Below, one piece after another: positions 24,611 through 33,306 of a stretch of 40,601 bases of DNA (position 1 is its first letter; every line of letters starts with the position of its first letter). This DNA is from Halalkalibacter hemicellulosilyticusJCM 9152 (GTDB lineage Bacteria; Bacillota; Bacilli; Bacillales; Bacillaceae_D): NCBI RefSeq assembly GCF_000513115.1, contig NZ_BAUU01000035.1, forward strand, positions 1 through 40,601, read 5' to 3'. Below the pieces are notes generated by a model. The model was given only the letters and a program-made list of their open reading frames with translations. It was not told the DNA's origin and did not search any database. Made by a program: the position numbers and the translations under genes.

Positions 24611-25918
24611 ATGACATATCATTTTATTGGAATAAAAGGTTCAGGTATGAGTGCATTGGCACAGGTACTGCATGATATGAAGCTTTCTGTGCAAGGTTCT
24701 GATGTCGAAAAGACATTTTTTACACAAAAGCCTCTCGAACAAAAAGGGATAGCATTACTACCATTTAATGAAAGCAATATTCAACAAGGACAACAGGTCG
24801 TTGTGTCTGCTGCTTATGGTGAAGACCATGAAGAGCTGAAGAGGGCACGAGAACTTGAATTGAATGTTCAGAAGTACCCTGAGTTTTTAGGGAATTTCAT
24901 TCAACAATTTACTAGTATAGCTGTTACCGGATCGCATGGGAAAACATCTACGACAGGTTTATTGTCTCATGTATTAGGTGCAGCGTTTCCAACTTCGTAT
25001 TTAATTGGGGATGGTACTGGAAAAGGAGAAGAGGATTCTCGTTACTTCGTATTCGAAGCATGTGAGTATAGAAGGCATTTTTTACATTACAAACCTGATT
25101 ATTGTATTATGACGAATGTCGATTTTGATCATCCTGATTATTTTCAGAACGTAGATGATGTGTTCTCAGCTTTTCAGGAAATGGCGAAGCAAGTAAAGAA
25201 AGCGATTGTTGCTTGCGGTGATGATCAATACTTAGAAGGCATTCAAGCAAATGTTCCAGTCGTCTATTATGGTTTCGGTGAACAAAATGATTTCCAAGCT
25301 CGTCATGTTGAAACGTCTAGTGAAGGAACTCACTTTGACGTTTATATTCGCAATCATCTGTATGGGAAATTTACGATTCATCGCTTTGGGAATCATCATA
25401 TTCTAAATACGTTAGCTGTTATTGCTCTATGTCACTATGAAGGGGTTCCTGTCGAAGTGACAGCGGAACACATTGTAACATTCCAAGGAGTTAAGAGAAG
25501 GTTTAGTGAAAAAGCAGTCGGAACACAAGTGTTGGTTGATGACTATGCTCATCACCCTACTGAAATTGCTGCAACCATTGAATCAGCGAGGCAAAAGTAT
25601 CCGAATAAAGATATTGTAGCCGTTTTTCAGCCTCATACATTTACAAGAACTGAAATGTTTTTACAAGAGTTTGCAGACTCTTTGCATGCTGCTGATTATG
25701 TTTATCTTTGTGATATATTTGGTTCTGCACGTGAACAGAACAGTACGCTCTCAATTGAGGATTTGCAACGATTAATTCCAGGTGCGCAGTTAATTTCAGT
25801 TGAATCAATCGAAGTTTTACGTCAGCATGAAAATAGTATTTTATTATTTATGGGTGCTGGGGATGTTCAGAAATTCCAAAGAGCATACGAGGAAACTTTA
25901 GGAGCCAAACATTCATAA
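24611..25918 (+). CDS. murC: UDP-N-acetylmuramate-L-alanine ligase MurC
   Basis: A 435-residue Mur ligase that adds L-alanine to UDP-MurNAc in the cytoplasm, with ATP hydrolysis. Three domains: an N-terminal UDP-binding Rossmann domain ([20 protein letters not shown]), the ATPase domain with P-loop [14 protein letters not shown] (about 108-121) and the conserved [10 protein letters not shown] and [11 protein letters not shown] stretches, and a C-terminal domain with [10 protein letters not shown] and FQPHTFTRT. The length is the usual one for Bacillus MurC. An ATG at 24572 is in frame, but ATG 24611 with GGAGGT about 6 bases upstream gives the family N-terminus. It is monocistronic, with a strong terminator directly after it; in B. 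subtilis murC also lies between sftA and ytxG. Confidence 0.96.
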   Translation: MTYHFIGIKGSGMSALAQVLHDMKLSVQGSDVEKTFFTQKPLEQKGIALLPFNESNIQQGQQVVVSAAYGEDHEELKRARELELNVQKYPEFLGNFIQQFTSIAVTGSHGKTSTTGLLSHVLGAAFPTSYLIGDGTGKGEEDSRYFVFEACEYRRHFLHYKPDYCIMTNVDFDHPDYFQNVDDVFSAFQEMAKQVKKAIVACGDDQYLEGIQANVPVVYYGFGEQNDFQARHVETSSEGTHFDVYIRNHLYGKFTIHRFGNHHILNTLAVIALCHYEGVPVEVTAEHIVTFQGVKRRFSEKAVGTQVLVDDYAHHPTEIAATIESARQKYPNKDIVAVFQPHTFTRTEMFLQEFADSLHAADYVYLCDIFGSAREQNSTLSIEDLQRLIPGAQLISVESIEVLRQHENSILLFMGAGDVQKFQRAYEETLGAKHS

Positions 25919-25957
25919 CTCAACAGCATAATGATTTGAAAAAGGGTTCTGTTAAGG

Positions 25958-25999
25958 AGGGCATTGCAAAAGTTTGATTTTCAACTTTTGCAATGCCCT
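25958..25999 (+). terminator. Rho-independent terminator after murC
   Basis: A perfect 17-bp stem, arms AGGGCATTGCAAAAGTT and AACTTTTGCAATGCCCT, with an 8-base loop, followed by TTAAATAG. It starts 39 bases after the murC stop. Confidence 0.9.
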
Positions 26000-26086
26000 T
26001 TAAATAGTTGATTTGCCTTTTTCACAGAATAAGAAATGATAAAATTCGAGGAAGGAAGTGAGAAGAACTTAAGAAGCTAGGGAACC

Positions 26087-26220
26087 ATTCAGTGAAGAGC
26101 GTTGGCTTCGCTCGTTACGTGTTTTTCTGAAAGAACGCTACTTTCATTAAAACTTAAACCCACTGTAACGGCTCCGCACAACGCTTTAAAGAAAAGACTT
26201 TGTCGCATTTTCTTTAGTGG
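26087..26220 (+). repeat. Dispersed intergenic repeat, copy B
   Basis: About 134 bp: ATTCAGTGAAGA, GCGTTGGCTTCGCTCGTTAC, TTTCTGAAAGAACGCTACTT, ACTTAAACCCACTGTAACGG, then a hairpin with TAAAGAAAA/TTTTCTTTA arms. AGCGTTG pairs with CAACGCT and CGTTAC with GTAACG around a symmetrical inner mismatch, which gives a long two-part stem. It is the best-paired of the three copies. It lies between murC and the convergent aminopeptidase gene. Confidence 0.65.
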
Positions 26221-26243
26221 CTTTCTGTAAAGGGAAATTTCTT

Positions 26244-27359
26244 TTAAGTTAAATTCTCAGGGTTTAAAGGTTGTAATAAGTTTGGAATAAATCGACCATC
26301 TTTTCGAATTAATTCTCCATCAAAATAAATCTCACCACCACCGTATTCAGGGCGTTGGATCATAACAATATCCCAATGAATAGCTGATTGATTCCCATTA
26401 GAGGCTTGTTTATAGCATTGGCCAGGGGTAAAATGGAAGCTTCCATCGATCTTTTCATCAAAGAGAATATCTTTCATCGGGTGTTGGATATAAGGGTTTA
26501 CACCGATTGCAAACTCTCCGATATAACGTGCACCTTCATCTGTATTAAGTAATTGATTAATGCGATCACTGTCATTAGCTTGAGCCTCGATAATTTTCCC
26601 GTTCTTAAATGTAAATGAAATGTTTTCATAAGTGAACCCTTGGTAAGGCGAGGCTGTATTATAAGTAATTGTCCCGTTGACAGATTCTCTAATTGGAGCT
26701 GTGAAAACCTCACCATCTGGAATGTTGAACGTTCCAGCACATTTAATTGCAGGGATTTGTTTAATGGAAAAGCGTAATTCCGTCCCAGGTCCTGTAATGA
26801 ATACTTCATTAGTCTCATTCATAAGCTCGACAAGTGAATCCATGGCCCGACTCATTTTTTGATAATCTAAGCTGCAAACGTTAAAGTAAAAATCCTCGAA
26901 TGCTTCAGTGCTCATGTTAGCTAGTTGAGCCATTGAGGAGTTAGGGTAACGTAACACACACCATTTCGTTTTCGGTACGCGAATTTCACGATGGACTTTT
27001 GTTCCAACTGTTTGACTATATAATGCTAATTGTTCACTTGGTATATCGCTATGCTCAGAAATATTATCACCAGCTCTTAAGCCGATATAACCATCCATAT
27101 GGCTCATCATATTTGCTTCGAAGCTTGCTTGTAACGTCAGTTGCTCATCAGTTGCTTGCATAAGAAGTGAACGATCTATTTGATAATCTTTTAATAAAAC
27201 AAAGGGTTGCCCTCCTACCTTGTATACTTCTCGTATGATTGCTGTTACAAGCTCTCTTTGTAAGCCAAAGTTTTCAATTAGGATACGTTCTCCTTTTTGA
27301 ACATTAATGGAATACGTAACAAGGTTATGGGCTAATTGTTGAATACGAGGATCTTTCAT
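26244..27359 (-). CDS. M29-family metallo-aminopeptidase (AmpS/aminopeptidase II type)
   Basis: A 371-residue enzyme of peptidase family M29 (aminopeptidases T, AmpS, PepS), cobalt- or zinc-dependent, cytoplasmic, removing N-terminal residues. It begins MKDPRIQQLAHNLVTYSINV and shows NEVFITGPGTELRFSIK, IPDGEVFTAPIRESVNGTI (a Glu ligand region), DEGARYIGEFAIGVNP, FDEKIDGSFHFTPGQCY and SAIHWDIV, the conserved metal-binding stretch at the C-terminal end. About 371 residues is short compared with the usual 400-410, but all motifs are present. ATG 27359 is preceded by AAAGGAG. It is a single gene, convergent with murC across a repeat copy. Confidence 0.92.
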   Translation of the reverse strand: MKDPRIQQLAHNLVTYSINVQKGERILIENFGLQRELVTAIIREVYKVGGQPFVLLKDYQIDRSLLMQATDEQLTLQASFEANMMSHMDGYIGLRAGDNISEHSDIPSEQLALYSQTVGTKVHREIRVPKTKWCVLRYPNSSMAQLANMSTEAFEDFYFNVCSLDYQKMSRAMDSLVELMNETNEVFITGPGTELRFSIKQIPAIKCAGTFNIPDGEVFTAPIRESVNGTITYNTASPYQGFTYENISFTFKNGKIIEAQANDSDRINQLLNTDEGARYIGEFAIGVNPYIQHPMKDILFDEKIDGSFHFTPGQCYKQASNGNQSAIHWDIVMIQRPEYGGGEIYFDGELIRKDGRFIPNLLQPLNPENLT

Positions 27360-27507
27360 ACTATTCTCCTTTTTTTATTGTTAGATTTATTAACATATTA
27401 CTATTTTTCTTCTACAAAGTGTATCAAACTATTTATCATACAACTTCTATTTATATGTATGAACAGGAAAATAATGCATGGATTTCGAATTTATTGTTGT
27501 GATTCAT

Positions 27508-27533
27508 GTTTAGAATGTTACAATTATGGGTAT
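27508..27533 (+). promoter_or_regulatory. Sigma-B-type promoter for ytxGH
   Basis: GTTTAG (27508-27513), 14-base spacer, GGGTAT (27528-27533). This fits the general stress sigma-B consensus (GTTTAA, 12-15 bases, GGGTAT) at 11 of 12 positions, about 44 bases upstream of the ytxG start. A possible sigma-A promoter overlaps it (TTGTGA at 27497, 16 bases, TACAAT at 27519). Confidence 0.75.
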
Positions 27534-27576
27534 TAGAAATTATAACAATGCACTGTACAGGAGGTGAGAGACGAAG

Positions 27577-28008
27577 GTGATCATTTTGTACATAAGCGCA
27601 TTAATTGTTGCAATAGCTTTTGCAGTACTTGTTATTTATTTAGTTCGAACGTTGAAATCAGCTAATCGTACGTTGGAGCATGTAGCAAATACTATGGCTG
27701 GAATTGAAGTTCAAATGAATGGCATTACGAAAGAAACGGAAGCACTCCTCCAGAGAACGAATCGATTAGCAGACGATATTCAAGATAAGTCGAATTCGAT
27801 AAATTCTATTTTTAGTTCTGTCAATGAACTAGGGGATTCTGTTGGACAATTTACTCAAACGATTCGTCATATGTCAACGACGATTTCCAATCAAGCGAAT
27901 AGGCAGTCAGATCAAGTTGCTCAAGTGATTCAATGGGGCAATGCTGCTCTTGATCTTTATACTAGATATAAGGAAAAGAAAAACGCGACAAATATGAAGG
28001 AGGAATAA
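27577..28008 (+). CDS. ytxG: YtxG, DUF948 general stress protein
   Basis: A 143-residue protein with an N-terminal membrane helix (MIILYISALIVAIAFAVLVI) and a long coiled-coil region with heptad-like spacing (TLEHVANTMAGIEVQMNGIT, then ETEALLQRTNRLADDIQDKS), typical of DUF948. The charged C-terminus is probably cytoplasmic. In B. subtilis ytxG belongs to the ytxGHJ general-stress operon under sigma-B, which agrees with the promoter seen upstream. GTG 27577 has AGGAGGTGAG as ribosome binding site. ytxH follows after two bases; ytxJ is missing here. Confidence 0.9.
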   Translation: MIILYISALIVAIAFAVLVIYLVRTLKSANRTLEHVANTMAGIEVQMNGITKETEALLQRTNRLADDIQDKSNSINSIFSSVNELGDSVGQFTQTIRHMSTTISNQANRQSDQVAQVIQWGNAALDLYTRYKEKKNATNMKEE

Positions 28009-28010
28009 TC

Positions 28011-28442
28011 ATGGGTGACATGAATACGAAGGATTTTTTAATTGGGACGTTAATTGGAGGAATTGTTGGGGCTTCAGCTGCTTTATTTCTTGCTCCTAAA
28101 TCAGGTAAAGAATTACGTAGTGATTTATCAGAGCAAGCACAATTAGCTAAAGAAAAAACAAGTCAATTTACATCAACAGCATATGATAAAGGGAGTGAAT
28201 GGGCCTCATATGCGAAGGATAAATCTTCCTCTATTGCAAAGGTTGTATCAGAGCAATCTAATCAAGTAGTAGAGAAAGTGAAGGACGTTGCCAATCAAGC
28301 TCAAAGTACGGGAGAAGTGCTTGCAGATGATTTAAAAGAAACAGTTGAGTCTGCACATGGCGAGGTCAAAGATCATGTTCAAAAAGAGGCGGAAGACGTT
28401 AAGGAGAAGGTAGAGAAAGAAGTAAACGAAGTGAAATCTTAA
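28011..28442 (+). CDS. ytxH: YtxH family general stress protein
   Basis: A 143-residue protein starting with a glycine-rich membrane helix (FLIGTLIGGIVGASAALFLA) followed by PKSGKELRSDL, the YtxH family signature. The rest is a long amphipathic, LEA-like helix rich in Lys, Glu, Ala and Val (KEAEDVKEKVEKEVNEVKS). It is likely anchored in the membrane. It lies two bases after ytxG with its own AAGGAGG, so it shares the sigma-B-type promoter. The molecular role is unknown. Confidence 0.9.
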   Translation: MGDMNTKDFLIGTLIGGIVGASAALFLAPKSGKELRSDLSEQAQLAKEKTSQFTSTAYDKGSEWASYAKDKSSSIAKVVSEQSNQVVEKVKDVANQAQSTGEVLADDLKETVESAHGEVKDHVQKEAEDVKEKVEKEVNEVKS

Positions 28443-28448
28443 TAGTGC

Positions 28449-28496
28449 AAAAGAGACTACGTCAACTAATGGTTGGTTGATTCGTAGTCTCTTTTT
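28449..28496. terminator. Terminator after ytxH
   Basis: AAAAGAGACTACG and CGTAGTCTCTTTT form a 13-bp perfect stem with a 21-base loop and T-runs usable on both strands, so it can serve ytxH and the convergent FtsA-like gene. Confidence 0.88.
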
Positions 28497-28543
28497 GTGT
28501 TTTCACTCAACATAGGAATCGATTGAAATCGTTGTTAATAAAA

Positions 28544-30690
28544 TTATTTTATTTCAATATGATCACCGTGTTTTATTTCACTTGTGAAGGATGCTTTTTC
28601 ATTATTAAGTAGAATGGAAAATGATTTACCAGACAAGCTAGATAGCTCAATATTCACAACTGAAAAAATATCTTGTAAAATAAACGGTTCAGTTTGCTGC
28701 ATGGCTGTTCTGACTGTGTCCCCGTTTTCAAGCACATCGTCTAAAGAGAGCTTTTGGCCATTTCGCGTAAAGGATAGCAAAGGTTTAGCTAATTGGACCT
28801 GATTTTGGTTAAAGGAAACGGTTATTTGTTGCATAGCATCTAACTGATGAAGAGTGATCATCGTTTGAACTGTATAGATACAATTTTCATCTGTTGGATA
28901 GTCAACCTCTACCTTATCATATTGCTGCAGTATTGATTGTAATGCTGCAGCCTTACCATTTACGGTAATAGTAGGAATATGCTTATTAAATGATATCTTT
29001 TCACCATCCAATTCAATTTCGAATGGATGAAAGGCTTGTAATGAATGTCCACACTGTTCCAATAATTTTTGAACGGTCGTTACTTGTTCAATGACAATAT
29101 GATCACGGTCCTCAACACGCTTTGCTAAAGATGCAGGGTGACCATTTTGTTTAATCTTTGCTAGTAGCTCCTGCTTTTCACCGTTTAAATGAACAACGAC
29201 TGTAGGGTCTTCACCTACTAATTCAGCAATGGTCATTGTTGCCTCTTTCCCATCCTGTCCTTTTTCAACAGTTAGACAATCATTCGGCTTTAATGAATCA
29301 TCTAAACTGGCACTCTCCCCATTTTTCAAAATACGAGGTGGTGTCCCATGTTCACCTGGTATTGAAATGAGTCGCCCTTGTATGGTCACCATTTTTGCTA
29401 ATCCTGGCTTTCCATACAATTTTGCAATATCGATTCCAGCTGCAAGTAGTCCATCACCTACTGTTAACGTTTTGACATCAAATAATCGTAATGTGCGATC
29501 ATTAATCGTCACACTTATATATTCAATAGGGTTCTCTTTGGCAGCTATTGCGATGCCAATCGGTGTAACTAGATCTGGTCCATATGTTTGTTGATCATTC
29601 TTTTGCAATTGCTTTATCGCATCTGCACCACGTATAGCAACTCGATTTGTTGGTAATCCGAGAATGGATGCAATGTACTCTGGGAGCTTCGGTGTTAAGC
29701 TTCCACCACCAACTAGCATGACTGCTTTTGGGGATCTCCCGTTAAGGCGGAGGATTTCATCACTAATGGATTGAGCTAACTGACGGATCGCATCCTCAAT
29801 AGGTGAGACGACTTCATCGCGAGTAAGAACGGTTTCCATTCCGAGAATATCTGTAATCGTTACAGCTTCTTCAGTCGATAGTTCGCGTTTGACTCTCTCT
29901 GCGTCAGGAAAATCGAGTAAGAAGTGATCGCTAATTGCTTCAGTTATTTCGTCTCCTGCAACGGGAACCATTCCGTAAGCAGTGACGGTATTTTCTTCTG
30001 TTAGTGCAATATCAGATGTACCTGCCCCAATGTCAACTAAAGCGACATTTAGACGACGCATTGAATGAGGAATCAACACATTAATGGCCGCAATTGGCTC
30101 CAACGTCAATGCTTCTAGTTCTAAATTCGTTCGAGATAAGGCCGCGAGAAGAGATTCAACAACCACTTTTGGCAAGAATGTTGCAATGACTTCTACTGAG
30201 GCTTCTTTACCTGTTTGATCCATTAGGCTTCCAATTGGTTCATCGTCAAGTAAATAGCTAAAACGGAATAGCCGACACAATAATAATCAGTGCTAGAATC
30301 TGTCCGTTCATTCGCAAGTTCGTATTGTGCTTGTTGAACGGCACTTAATTCGAGGTGTAATAAATCATCGCGAGTCAGCATGGGCTTTGCGTCGATATTA
30401 ATAGACACCTTTGCTCGAATGGTTTTCAATGAACGTCCAGCAGCTGCTACACAAACCTTCTTAAGTGGTCCGTGCTTTTCTTCTAGTTTCTGTTTAATCA
30501 TTTCAATCACTCTAGCGACAGAAGGGACATCATGAATTTGTCCATCAAGCATGGCGCGCTCGTCATGTTCTTTTGTATATGAATCTAGTAGTGAAAAAGT
30601 TTCCTCTTCCTGTTGTAATAATAGTCCTACTACAGACCGTGTACCTATATCTAAGGCAAAAAGAGGAGAGTTTGTTTGATTTGTTGTCAT
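28544..30690 (-). pseudogene. FtsA/PilM-type actin-like protein with C-terminal repeats, one frameshift
   Basis: Two frames join into a protein of about 715 residues. The first (start ATG 30690) reads SPLFALDIGTRSVVGLLLQQ, the phosphate-1 motif of actin-like ATPases, then VCVAAAGRSLKTI and ends after GYSVL. The second resumes with YLLDDEPIGSLMDQ and continues LNVALVDIGAGTSDIALTEE (phosphate 2) and AVMLVGGGSLTPKLPEYIAS (adenosine motif). One missing base (A or T) near 30258-30262 accounts for the break; the rebuilt junction YSVL-S-YLLDDEPIG is natural for FtsA. About 430 residues cover the actin core; from about 29395 to the stop the protein is made of beta-rich repeats with NG...D patterns. 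It may be membrane- or division-associated but that is inference. It is divergent from aroA. A sequencing indel is likely. Confidence 0.82.
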
Positions 30691-30787
30691 GAAGATCCAC
30701 ACCTTCAACCGTATTTTGTCGATTATATCCTTATATTTTACTAGAGATTACAAGAAAACGTAAGGAAAAAGATATAAATAACACTTT

Positions 30788-30803
30788 AACGCTTAAAAGC
30801 GTT
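30788..30803. promoter_or_regulatory. Palindrome upstream of the aroA promoter
   Basis: AACGCTTAAAAGCGTT is a perfect 7-2-7 inverted repeat, 21 bases upstream of the aroA -35 box and about 100 bases from the divergent FtsA-like start. Spacing suits an operator for either gene, but no regulator is identified. Confidence 0.4.
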
Positions 30804-30824
30804 TAATTAATAAAGAAATAAATC

Positions 30825-30853
30825 GTGACATTCTTGTCGATTTCCGATATAAT
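30825..30853 (+). promoter_or_regulatory. Sigma-A promoter for aroA
   Basis: GTGACA (30825-30830), 17-base spacer, TATAAT (30848-30853), five of six and six of six matches. The aroA start codon is 50 bases downstream. Confidence 0.8.
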
Positions 30854-30902
30854 AACGTTAAATTCTAAAAAGAAGCCAAAGATAAAGGGAGAGTGGAGTA
30901 TA

Positions 30903-31979
30903 GTGAGTAACGAGAAAGTAGATTTGTTGAGATCAGAATTAGATGAGGTGAATCTGAAGCTTCTTGATTTAATTAATGAACGCGCACGCCTTGTTCAAGA
31001 GATCGGAAAAGTTAAAGGAACGCAAGGTGTCAATCGCTTTGACCCTGTGAGAGAACGCAGTATGCTTGATCATATTGCTGCTAATAATAATGGTCCATTT
31101 GAGACTTCGACATTGCAACACATTTTTAAACAAATTTTCAAAGCTAGCCTTGAGCTACAAGAAGAAGATAATAGTAAAGCATTACTAGTTTCTCGTAAAA
31201 AGCATCCAGAAAATACGATTGTAAACTTGAAAGGTGAGACAATTGGTGACGGGGAGCAACGTTTGATTATGGGACCTTGTGCTGTAGAAAGCTACGAGCA
31301 AGTGTACACCGTTGCTAAGGCATTAAAAGAGCGTGGCATTACGTTATTACGTGGAGGAGCTTTCAAGCCTCGTACATCTCCTTATGATTTCCAAGGTCTA
31401 GGAGAAGAAGGATTGCAAATCTTAAGAAAAGTGGCTGATGAGCTAGGTATGGTTGTCATTAGCGAAATTATTAATCCAGCTCATGTAGAAATGGCGTTAG
31501 ATTATGTTGATGTTATTCAAGTAGGTGCAAGAAACGCCCAAAACTTTGAACTATTAAATGCGGTAGGTTCAGTTGATAAGGCTGTTTTACTTAAGAGAGG
31601 GTTATCAGGAACCATTTCAGAATTCATTCATGCAGCAGAATATGTTGTATCAAAAGGCAACAGCCAAGTGATGCTGTGTGAGCGTGGAATTCGTACGTAT
31701 GAAACAGCAACACGCAATACCCTTGATATTTCAGCAGTACCAATCTTAAAGCAAGAGACACATTTACCAGTACTAGTCGATGTAACGCATTCAACAGGTC
31801 GTCGTGATTTGTTACTTCCATGTGCGAAAGCGGCACTTGCAATTGGGGCAGATGCGGTTATGGCTGAAGTCCATCCAGATCCAGCTGTAGCTCTTTCTGA
31901 TTCAGCACAGCAAATGGATATTGAACAATTTAATACGTTTGTAAATGAATTACAAGCTTCTGGATTGTATAAGCGCTAA
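30903..31979 (+). CDS. aroA: Bifunctional chorismate mutase/DAHP synthase AroA (AroG-type)
   Basis: A 358-residue fusion. Residues 1-90 are an AroQ chorismate mutase domain ([20 protein letters not shown], then [11 protein letters not shown]), which also acts as feedback sensor for prephenate and chorismate. Residues about 115-350 are a type I-beta DAHP synthase with [46 protein letters not shown] and [14 protein letters not shown], catalysing the first step of aromatic amino-acid synthesis from phosphoenolpyruvate and erythrose 4-phosphate. An earlier start exists, but GTG 30903 ([16 protein letters not shown]) behind GTGGAG equals the B. subtilis start. It has a clear promoter and is upstream of ccpA as in B. 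subtilis, separated by a terminator. Confidence 0.96.
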   Translation: MSNEKVDLLRSELDEVNLKLLDLINERARLVQEIGKVKGTQGVNRFDPVRERSMLDHIAANNNGPFETSTLQHIFKQIFKASLELQEEDNSKALLVSRKKHPENTIVNLKGETIGDGEQRLIMGPCAVESYEQVYTVAKALKERGITLLRGGAFKPRTSPYDFQGLGEEGLQILRKVADELGMVVISEIINPAHVEMALDYVDVIQVGARNAQNFELLNAVGSVDKAVLLKRGLSGTISEFIHAAEYVVSKGNSQVMLCERGIRTYETATRNTLDISAVPILKQETHLPVLVDVTHSTGRRDLLLPCAKAALAIGADAVMAEVHPDPAVALSDSAQQMDIEQFNTFVNELQASGLYKR

Positions 31980-31992
31980 TTGGTTCATCATA

Positions 31993-32069
31993 AATGCCAA
32001 AGGGGATATCGAAAGGGCACTGAAAAAATTTTAACTTGGTGCCCTTGATAACGAATCCTTTTTGGCATT
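31993..32069 (+). terminator. Long imperfect terminator hairpin after aroA
   Basis: Outer arms AATGCCAAA and TTTGGCATT and inner arms AAGGGCAC and GTGCCCTT, with partly paired sequence between them (GGGGATATCG against GATAACGAATCC) and an 18-base loop, followed by TTATTTATT. It begins about 13 bases after the aroA stop. Confidence 0.8.
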
Positions 32070-32162
32070 TTATTTATTGTGCTGCCTTTCAATTTTTTTT
32101 TTTGAAAGGTCCGTTAATTTGTTCGCATGGAAGGATATACTATTGAAAAAAAATGAAAATAT

Positions 32163-32180
32163 AATGAAAATATTTTCATT
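32163..32180. promoter_or_regulatory. 18-bp palindrome upstream of ccpA
   Basis: AATGAAAATATTTTCATT is a perfect palindrome about 93 bases before the ccpA start. Its core TGAAAATATTTTCA equals the cre pattern except that the central CG is TA. See findings. Confidence 0.4.
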
Positions 32181-32207
32181 CCTTGTCGATATAAGTAGTA
32201 TAAGACA

Positions 32208-32236
32208 TTGCGAACGTCTACTTAGTGTCGTATGAT
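32208..32236 (+). promoter_or_regulatory. Candidate sigma-A promoter for ccpA
   Basis: TTGCGA (32208-32213), 17-base spacer, TATGAT (32231-32236), 37 bases before the GTG start. Matches are four of six and five of six. Confidence 0.5.
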
Positions 32237-32272
32237 AACTATAATTAGGAATGAAAAATAAGGAGGATAACA

Positions 32273-33274
32273 GTGAACACGACTATTTATGACGTAGCAA
32301 GAGAAGCAGGAGTATCCATGGCAACCGTATCACGTGTTGTAAATGGTAATCCAAATGTAAAACCAACGACAAGAAAAAAGGTACTTGAGGCAATTGAGCG
32401 ATTAGGATATCGTCCTAATGCTGTAGCAAGAGGTTTAGCGAGCAAGAAAACAACGACTGTTGGGGTCATTATCCCTGATATTTCAAGTATCTTCTTTGCT
32501 GAGTTAGCGCGAGGTATTGAGGACATTGCAACGATGTATAAGTACAATATTATTCTATGTAATTCTGATCAAAATAAAGAAAAGGAAATTCATTTAATTA
32601 ATACATTGCTTGAAAAGCAAGTAGATGGAATTGTCTTTATGGGAAGTCAGATAACAGAAGATCATGTAACAGAGTTTAAACGTTCACCTGTTCCAATTGT
32701 ATTAGCTGCTACATTCGATAAGGAACTGGAAGTGCCATCCGTTAATGTTGACTATCAACAAGCTGCATTTGATGCCATTACTCATTTGATTGAAAATGGG
32801 CATGAAAATATTGGTATGGTAACAGGGACCCTAGATGATCCTGTTAATGGATACCAAAAATTCACAGGCTACCGTAAAGCTATTGAAGAAGCTGGTTTAA
32901 CATTTAACGAAAATTTAGTGAAAATTGGTGATTACACGTATGACTCTGGGATTGAGGCAATGAACCAATTCCTTGATTCTGGTGAAAAGCCAAGTGCTAT
33001 TTTTGTTGCGACTGATGAAATGGCTCTCGGTGTTATTCATGGTGCTCAAGACCGTGGTTTGAACATTCCTGAAGATATTGAAGTGATTGGTTTTGACAAC
33101 ACAAGACTTGCAACAATGATTAGACCAACACTATCGACCATCGTTCAACCTATTTATGATATAGGCGCAGTTTCTATGCGTTTATTGACTAAGTATATGA
33201 ATAAAGAGGAAGTGAGTGAACATACGGTCGTATTACCTCATCGTATTGAGCTTAGACAATCGACAAAATCATAA
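32273..33274 (+). CDS. ccpA: Catabolite control protein CcpA
   Basis: A 333-residue LacI/GalR-family regulator that, bound to HPr-Ser46-P, represses or activates carbon-metabolism genes at cre sites. The N-terminal HTH and hinge ([20 protein letters not shown], then [20 protein letters not shown] and [15 protein letters not shown]) are the standard CcpA sequence, followed by the periplasmic-binding-like core ([40 protein letters not shown]) and [15 protein letters not shown] at the end. Length matches B. subtilis (334). GTG 32273 follows AAGGAGG. It is upstream of motP by 32 bases, the known ccpA-motPS arrangement, and its likely target, the acsA cre, is 6 kb away. Confidence 0.97.
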   Translation: MNTTIYDVAREAGVSMATVSRVVNGNPNVKPTTRKKVLEAIERLGYRPNAVARGLASKKTTTVGVIIPDISSIFFAELARGIEDIATMYKYNIILCNSDQNKEKEIHLINTLLEKQVDGIVFMGSQITEDHVTEFKRSPVPIVLAATFDKELEVPSVNVDYQQAAFDAITHLIENGHENIGMVTGTLDDPVNGYQKFTGYRKAIEEAGLTFNENLVKIGDYTYDSGIEAMNQFLDSGEKPSAIFVATDEMALGVIHGAQDRGLNIPEDIEVIGFDNTRLATMIRPTLSTIVQPIYDIGAVSMRLLTKYMNKEEVSEHTVVLPHRIELRQSTKS

Positions 33275-33306
33275 GTAGATACGTTTAGAGAGATAGGGAG
33301 AGGAAT

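Noticed and set aside
30788-30803. Reading the aroA palindrome as a cre site
   Set aside because: Aligning the CG centre leaves several conserved cre positions unmatched, so CcpA binding is not supported.
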